Below, one piece after another: positions 61,108 to 64,000 of a DNA stretch of 64,000 nucleotides. Within the stretch, counting starts at the first letter, position 1, and every line of letters begins with the position of its first letter. The notes under the pieces were generated by a model. The model saw only the letters and a list, made by a program, of their open reading frames with translations, was not told the DNA's origin and did not search any database. The DNA is from Psychrobacillus sp044762855 (GTDB lineage: Bacteria; Bacillota; Bacilli; Bacillales_A; Planococcaceae), in NCBI RefSeq assembly GCF_044762855.1, contig NZ_JBIWFB010000009.1:1-64000 (forward strand), written 5' to 3'. The translations under genes were made by a program, and so were the position numbers.

Positions 61108-62267
61108 TATTTATTCTCCCCTTCATTTAAAAAGACTAGTTGTGCTGCAGCTGTTGCTTTACCTAGTTCGATATCTTTTCCGATTTTCTTTAATGCTATT
61201 TCAACTGCACTAATAATTTGAAGCACATCAGCTGGAGAGCAATAGCCCATATGGCCGATTCGGAAAATCTTGCCTGTCAAATGCTGTTGGCCGCCTGCAA
61301 CAGAAATCGCAAATTCCTGCTTTAATATTTTTCTGAATTCCTCTGCATCAAAATCTTCTGGCTGTACTGCTGTAACAGTTGGAGAAGCATCTTCATCTGT
61401 TGTTAATAAAGGAATATTAATCGCTTTAAATGCAGCTCGAGTCATTCTTTTCAGTAAATCATGACGACTATATACATTTTCTAATCCCTCTGCTTCTATT
61501 AAGCTAAGCACTTGTTTTAGACCAAATAGTAAAGAAAGTGCAGGAGTGAAAGGCGTCGTATCTTTCAATAAATTGTCTCTATATTTCTTTAAGTTTAAGT
61601 AAAATCTTGGTTGCTCATTTTCTTCAATAACTTTCCATGCTCGTTCGCTAGCGGCAACAAATGTTAATCCCGCAGGTAACATAAAGGCTTTTTGAGAACC
61701 GGTTACCATTACATCGATTCCCCACTCATCCATTTTCGTTTCCACTCCACCGACACAAGAAACACCGTCAACAACGACTAATGCTTCGGACACTTCCTGA
61801 ATTGCTTTCGCAAGTCGATCAATTGGATTCAATATACCAGTAGATGTTTCGCAATATGTAGAAAAAACAGCTTTCACTTCTGGATGCTCTGCCACATAAG
61901 CTTTAACTTCTTCCGGATCTAGAGCTTTTCCCCATTCCACATTTAGCACATGTGTTTTAATATGGTAAGCCTCGCAAATTTTAGTGAAACGATCACCAAA
62001 TGCTCCCGTTACAACTACTAGTACTTCTTCACCTGGTTTTACTACATTGACTACCGCAGTTTCTAACCCTGCTGTCCCACTTCCAGCAATAATCGCAACT
62101 TCTTGTTCAGTTCCAAAAATGCGTTTCAATCCTGGAGCAATATTCTTCAACATTTGAGATGTTTCTTTTCCTCTATGTCCAATCATTGTTTGGTTCATTG
62201 CTCGTTGGACACTCGGTGGAATTGGACTCGGCCCTGGAATTCGTAAAATGGTTTGATCTTGTAACAT
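61107..62267 (-). CDS. Class V aminotransferase (serine/alanine-glyoxylate type), likely serine pathway
   Basis: This 386-residue PLP enzyme is of the alanine-glyoxylate/serine-pyruvate aminotransferase group (COG0075). The lysine is in VTGSQKAFMLPAG; GSGTAGLETAV and VDGVSCVGG are cofactor contacts. Being coupled to serA and under a serine T-box, it probably supplies the phosphoserine aminotransferase step in place of classical SerC. The second ATG (62267) is preferred because AAGGAGG is then 9 nt away; the first (62273) leaves only 3 nt. Confidence 0.85.
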   Translation of the reverse strand: MLQDQTILRIPGPSPIPPSVQRAMNQTMIGHRGKETSQMLKNIAPGLKRIFGTEQEVAIIAGSGTAGLETAVVNVVKPGEEVLVVVTGAFGDRFTKICEAYHIKTHVLNVEWGKALDPEEVKAYVAEHPEVKAVFSTYCETSTGILNPIDRLAKAIQEVSEALVVVDGVSCVGGVETKMDEWGIDVMVTGSQKAFMLPAGLTFVAASERAWKVIEENEQPRFYLNLKKYRDNLLKDTTPFTPALSLLFGLKQVLSLIEAEGLENVYSRHDLLKRMTRAAFKAINIPLLTTDEDASPTVTAVQPEDFDAEEFRKILKQEFAISVAGGQQHLTGKIFRIGHMGYCSPADVLQIISAVEIALKKIGKDIELGKATAAAQLVFLNEGENK

Positions 62268-62293
62268 ATTCATTCTCCTCCTTATTTTGAAAA

Positions 62294-62345
62294 ACAAAAA
62301 AGCCCTTCGCTCCCTACACATATACATGTAAGGGGCGAAGAGCTT
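62294..62345 (-). terminator. T-box-controlled terminator
   Basis: On the minus strand, AAGCTCTTCGCCCCTTACAT pairs with the later AGGGAGCGAAGGGCTT and is followed by TTTTTTG. The antiterminator would form with the T-box sequence instead. Confidence 0.9.
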
Positions 62346-62525
62346 GTAAAAAACTCACGCGGTACCACCCAAATTTACTGCAAAAAATCTACAGCCTCAA
62401 AAGAAATATGCTTAACGCGCATCGCACGAATGAACCTACTAAATCGTTCAGCTCACCAATTCAAGAGTGGAACTCTATAATCGAAATCACTGATTCGCAC
62501 CACCCATCAGCTCTCTTAGATTTCA
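62294..62525 (-). ncRNA. Serine T-box riboswitch
   Basis: On the minus strand, the leader has a Stem I with AGAGAG and GGTGGTGCGAA, the T-box GGGTGGTACCGCG (62358-62370), and a terminator (62294-62345). A basal stem forms between AAGAG (62513-62517) and CTCTT (62463-62467). Directly before the latter, in the specifier position, is TCC followed by A (62469-62471), a serine codon. Uncharged tRNA-Ser should therefore switch on the aminotransferase-serA operon. Confidence 0.93.
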
Positions 62526-62579
62526 AACTATAAAACTTGTCTCTATCCAAATTGTTAACTTGTTATTGAATTTAAATCC

Positions 62580-62607
62580 ATATTATCAGAGTAATTTTTA
62601 TTGTCAA
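62580..62607 (-). promoter_or_regulatory. Promoter of the serine operon
   Basis: On the minus strand, TTGACA (62602-62607) and TAATAT (62580-62585) have a 16-nt spacer, upstream of the T-box. Confidence 0.7.
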
Positions 62608-62622
62608 TATAGTAAAAATACT

Positions 62623-62636
62623 TGAAAGCGTTATCA
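62623..62636. promoter_or_regulatory. Catabolite-responsive element (cre)
   Basis: TGAAAGCGTTATCA matches all defined positions of the CcpA cre consensus WGWAANCGNTNWCA. It lies 16 nt upstream of the -35 of the serine operon, where CcpA sites often activate, and about 300 nt upstream of the aspartokinase start. CcpA binding is inferred from the match only. Confidence 0.65.
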
Positions 62637-62939
62637 TTTTAAAATCACTTAATAAAACGTTGATTTAACGCCTTTTTTAAAAATAAAAAATATTTTACGA
62701 AAAATTATAATTCGTATTTAAGCGTTGCATATACTAACATATCAACCGATAATAATATATAACATTTAATATACGAACTTAAAATACATAAATAATTATT
62801 TCGTTCGTATTAATGAAAATATCCAATCACTAATTACAACAAATATATTGACTGAATCCATTATAATTTGTACACTGTATAAAATCATTTGTTTTTTCTA
62901 GAAATACATTCACATATTAAAAAGTAAGGATTTGATAAA
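62637..62939. other. AT-rich leader region of the aspartokinase gene
   Basis: No gene was found. Two inverted repeats are present: ACGAA/TTCGT around 62697-62715, and ATACGAAC/GTTCGTAT with a long spacer around 62772-62812. No lysine riboswitch core or T-box could be recognised. A promoter probably lies here but was not fixed. Confidence 0.5.
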
Positions 62940-64000
62940 ATGAAAGTGAGTAAATTTGGTGGGACATCTGTAGCAAATGCAGAACAAATAAAAAAAGTAG
63001 CAGCAATCGTAAAAGCGGACTCGTCACGGAAATTTGTAGTCGTGTCAGCCCCTGGAAAACGTCACGATGCGGATAAAAAAGTAACGGATTTATTAATCGA
63101 ACTGGCAAATGCAGCAATACATAATGAAAACGTGGAAGAAAAATTACAAAATGTAGTTTATCGATATAGAGAAATTGCTGAAGGACTTGGGTTAGATCAA
63201 ACAATTTGCGATGTGATCGAAAAGGATTTACGCACACGTACTATTGAAAACAAATCCAATGTCGAACTGTTTGTTGATAATATAAAAGCGAGCGGGGAAG
63301 ATAATAACGCGAAACTCATTTCAACGTACTTTACTAGCATTGGAATACCTGCGCAATATGTCAATCCAAAAACAGCTGGATTAGTTGTGAATGATTTACC
63401 AGAACGTGCACAAGCTTTACCAGAAGCATATGACAACTTAAGCACATTACGAAACAGTTCGGAAATCATCGTATTTCCTGGCTTTTTTGGCTATACAAAA
63501 GAAGGAGTCCTTCGTACATTCGAACGTGGTGGTTCTGATATAACCGGATCAATCGTAGCAGCGGCTGTACAAGCGGAATTATACGAGAACTTTACGGATG
63601 TCGACTCTGTTTTTTGTGCAAATCCAAGAGTTGTTAATAGTCCCGCAGAGATCGAAGAAATAACATACCGTGAAATGCGTGAACTTTCCTATGCAGGCTT
63701 CTCCGTTTTCCATGATGAAGCTTTAATGCCTGTTTATAAAAGCGGAATTCCTGTTTGTATAAAAAACACAAATAATCCTTCTGCTCCAGGAACAAAAATT
63801 GTAGCAGAGCGAAAAGCTAATCGTCGTCCCGTCACTGGTATTAGCGCAGATAACGGATTTTCCATTTTGTATGTAAGCAAATATTTAATGAACCGAGAAA
63901 TTGGTTTCGGTCGTAAACTACTTCAAATTTTAGAAGAAGAGAATATTTCGTATGAGCATACGCCATCAGGATTAGATGACATTTCCGTTATTATGCGAAG
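62940..64000 (+). CDS. Aspartate kinase, YclM-like (3' end outside window)
   Basis: At least 353 codons run open to the window edge. The N-terminus MKVSKFGGTSVANAEQIKKV is the aspartokinase signature, and GFFGYTKEGVLRTFERGGSD, DVDSVFCANPRVV and ELSYAGFSVFHDEAL are conserved kinase-domain motifs. An ACT domain begins near TGISADNGFSILYV. The monofunctional form without a separate beta start resembles aspartokinase III (YclM). It makes aspartyl phosphate for lysine, threonine and methionine. AAGGA lies 7-8 nt before the ATG. Confidence 0.93.
   Translation, partial: MKVSKFGGTSVANAEQIKKVAAIVKADSSRKFVVVSAPGKRHDADKKVTDLLIELANAAIHNENVEEKLQNVVYRYREIAEGLGLDQTICDVIEKDLRTRTIENKSNVELFVDNIKASGEDNNAKLISTYFTSIGIPAQYVNPKTAGLVVNDLPERAQALPEAYDNLSTLRNSSEIIVFPGFFGYTKEGVLRTFERGGSDITGSIVAAAVQAELYENFTDVDSVFCANPRVVNSPAEIEEITYREMRELSYAGFSVFHDEALMPVYKSGIPVCIKNTNNPSAPGTKIVAERKANRRPVTGISADNGFSILYVSKYLMNREIGFGRKLLQILEEENISYEHTPSGLDDISVIMR

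Noticed and set aside
62637..62939. Lysine riboswitch or T-box in front of aspartokinase
   Set aside because: No conserved lysine-aptamer core or GGTGGTACC-type motif is present on the plus strand. Only AT-rich sequence and small inverted repeats were seen.

Overview
The window is a chromosomal segment of a low-GC, spore-forming, flagellated member of the Bacillales. Evidence for this is a gamma-type SASP gene, pdaA, motAB, PerR, a TPP riboswitch and a T-box. Gene content (class I fumarase, TspO-like protein, SE1561-type small protein, FbpA-type protein) and the dispersed repeats look most like the Planococcaceae/Caryophanaceae (Psychrobacillus or Lysinibacillus type). That genus-level guess is from memory and was not tested. 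No prophage, plasmid, CRISPR array or transposase gene was seen.

Layout. 1-97 is the 5' end of a 16S rRNA gene on the minus strand, with tandem promoters P1 and P2. 430-21546 follows the B. subtilis order ygxA-ygzB-perR-bcp-gsaB-ygaE-ygaD-ygaC-sspE-mutY-yfhP-yfhJ-yfhH-recX-yfhF-pdaA. It is broken by a 2-hydroxyacid dehydrogenase gene between perR and bcp, and by a complete appDFABC-type peptide ABC transporter between ygaE and ygaD. 21639-30357 holds an rRNA methyltransferase, an M3 peptidase, several small or unknown genes, a zinc alcohol dehydrogenase and an MFS transporter. 31368-34944 holds class I fumarase and a ZosA-like metal P-type ATPase preceded by a perfect Per box. 34958-45652 holds a YihY-like protein, an alanine/sodium symporter, a pseudouridine-degradation operon (psuK-psuG), motAB, an M29 aminopeptidase, mreBH and a carbonic anhydrase. 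45742-58587 holds peptidases, type I Map, riboswitch-controlled thiT, a yfmL-M29-SGNH operon, VanZ, an ATPase and others. 58650-64000 holds serine biosynthesis genes (HAD phosphatase, serA, and a class V aminotransferase under a serine T-box) and the start of an aspartokinase.

The most unusual material is non-coding. Three copies of a modular element of about 0.53-0.76 kb lie at 12175-12706, 30414-31173 and 55706-56351. They share imperfect terminal inverted repeats (TAGGGATAATGYGTCKTAG type) and contain a roughly 130-bp palindromic module, a 21-bp tandem repeat with 2, 4 and 5 units, and swapped internal blocks. Compensatory changes between copies of the palindrome show that its folded structure is conserved. 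A second repeat family sits directly upstream of the ribosome-binding sites of both ygaC and ygaD. Part of that family is also found nested, inverted, inside the third copy of the first family.

The clear regulatory links are PerR to perR and zosA (Per boxes), serine tRNA charging to the aminotransferase-serA operon, thiamine pyrophosphate to thiT, and a consensus cre site between the serine operon and the aspartokinase. All coordinates and motif matches were read by eye. No alignment or folding program was run.
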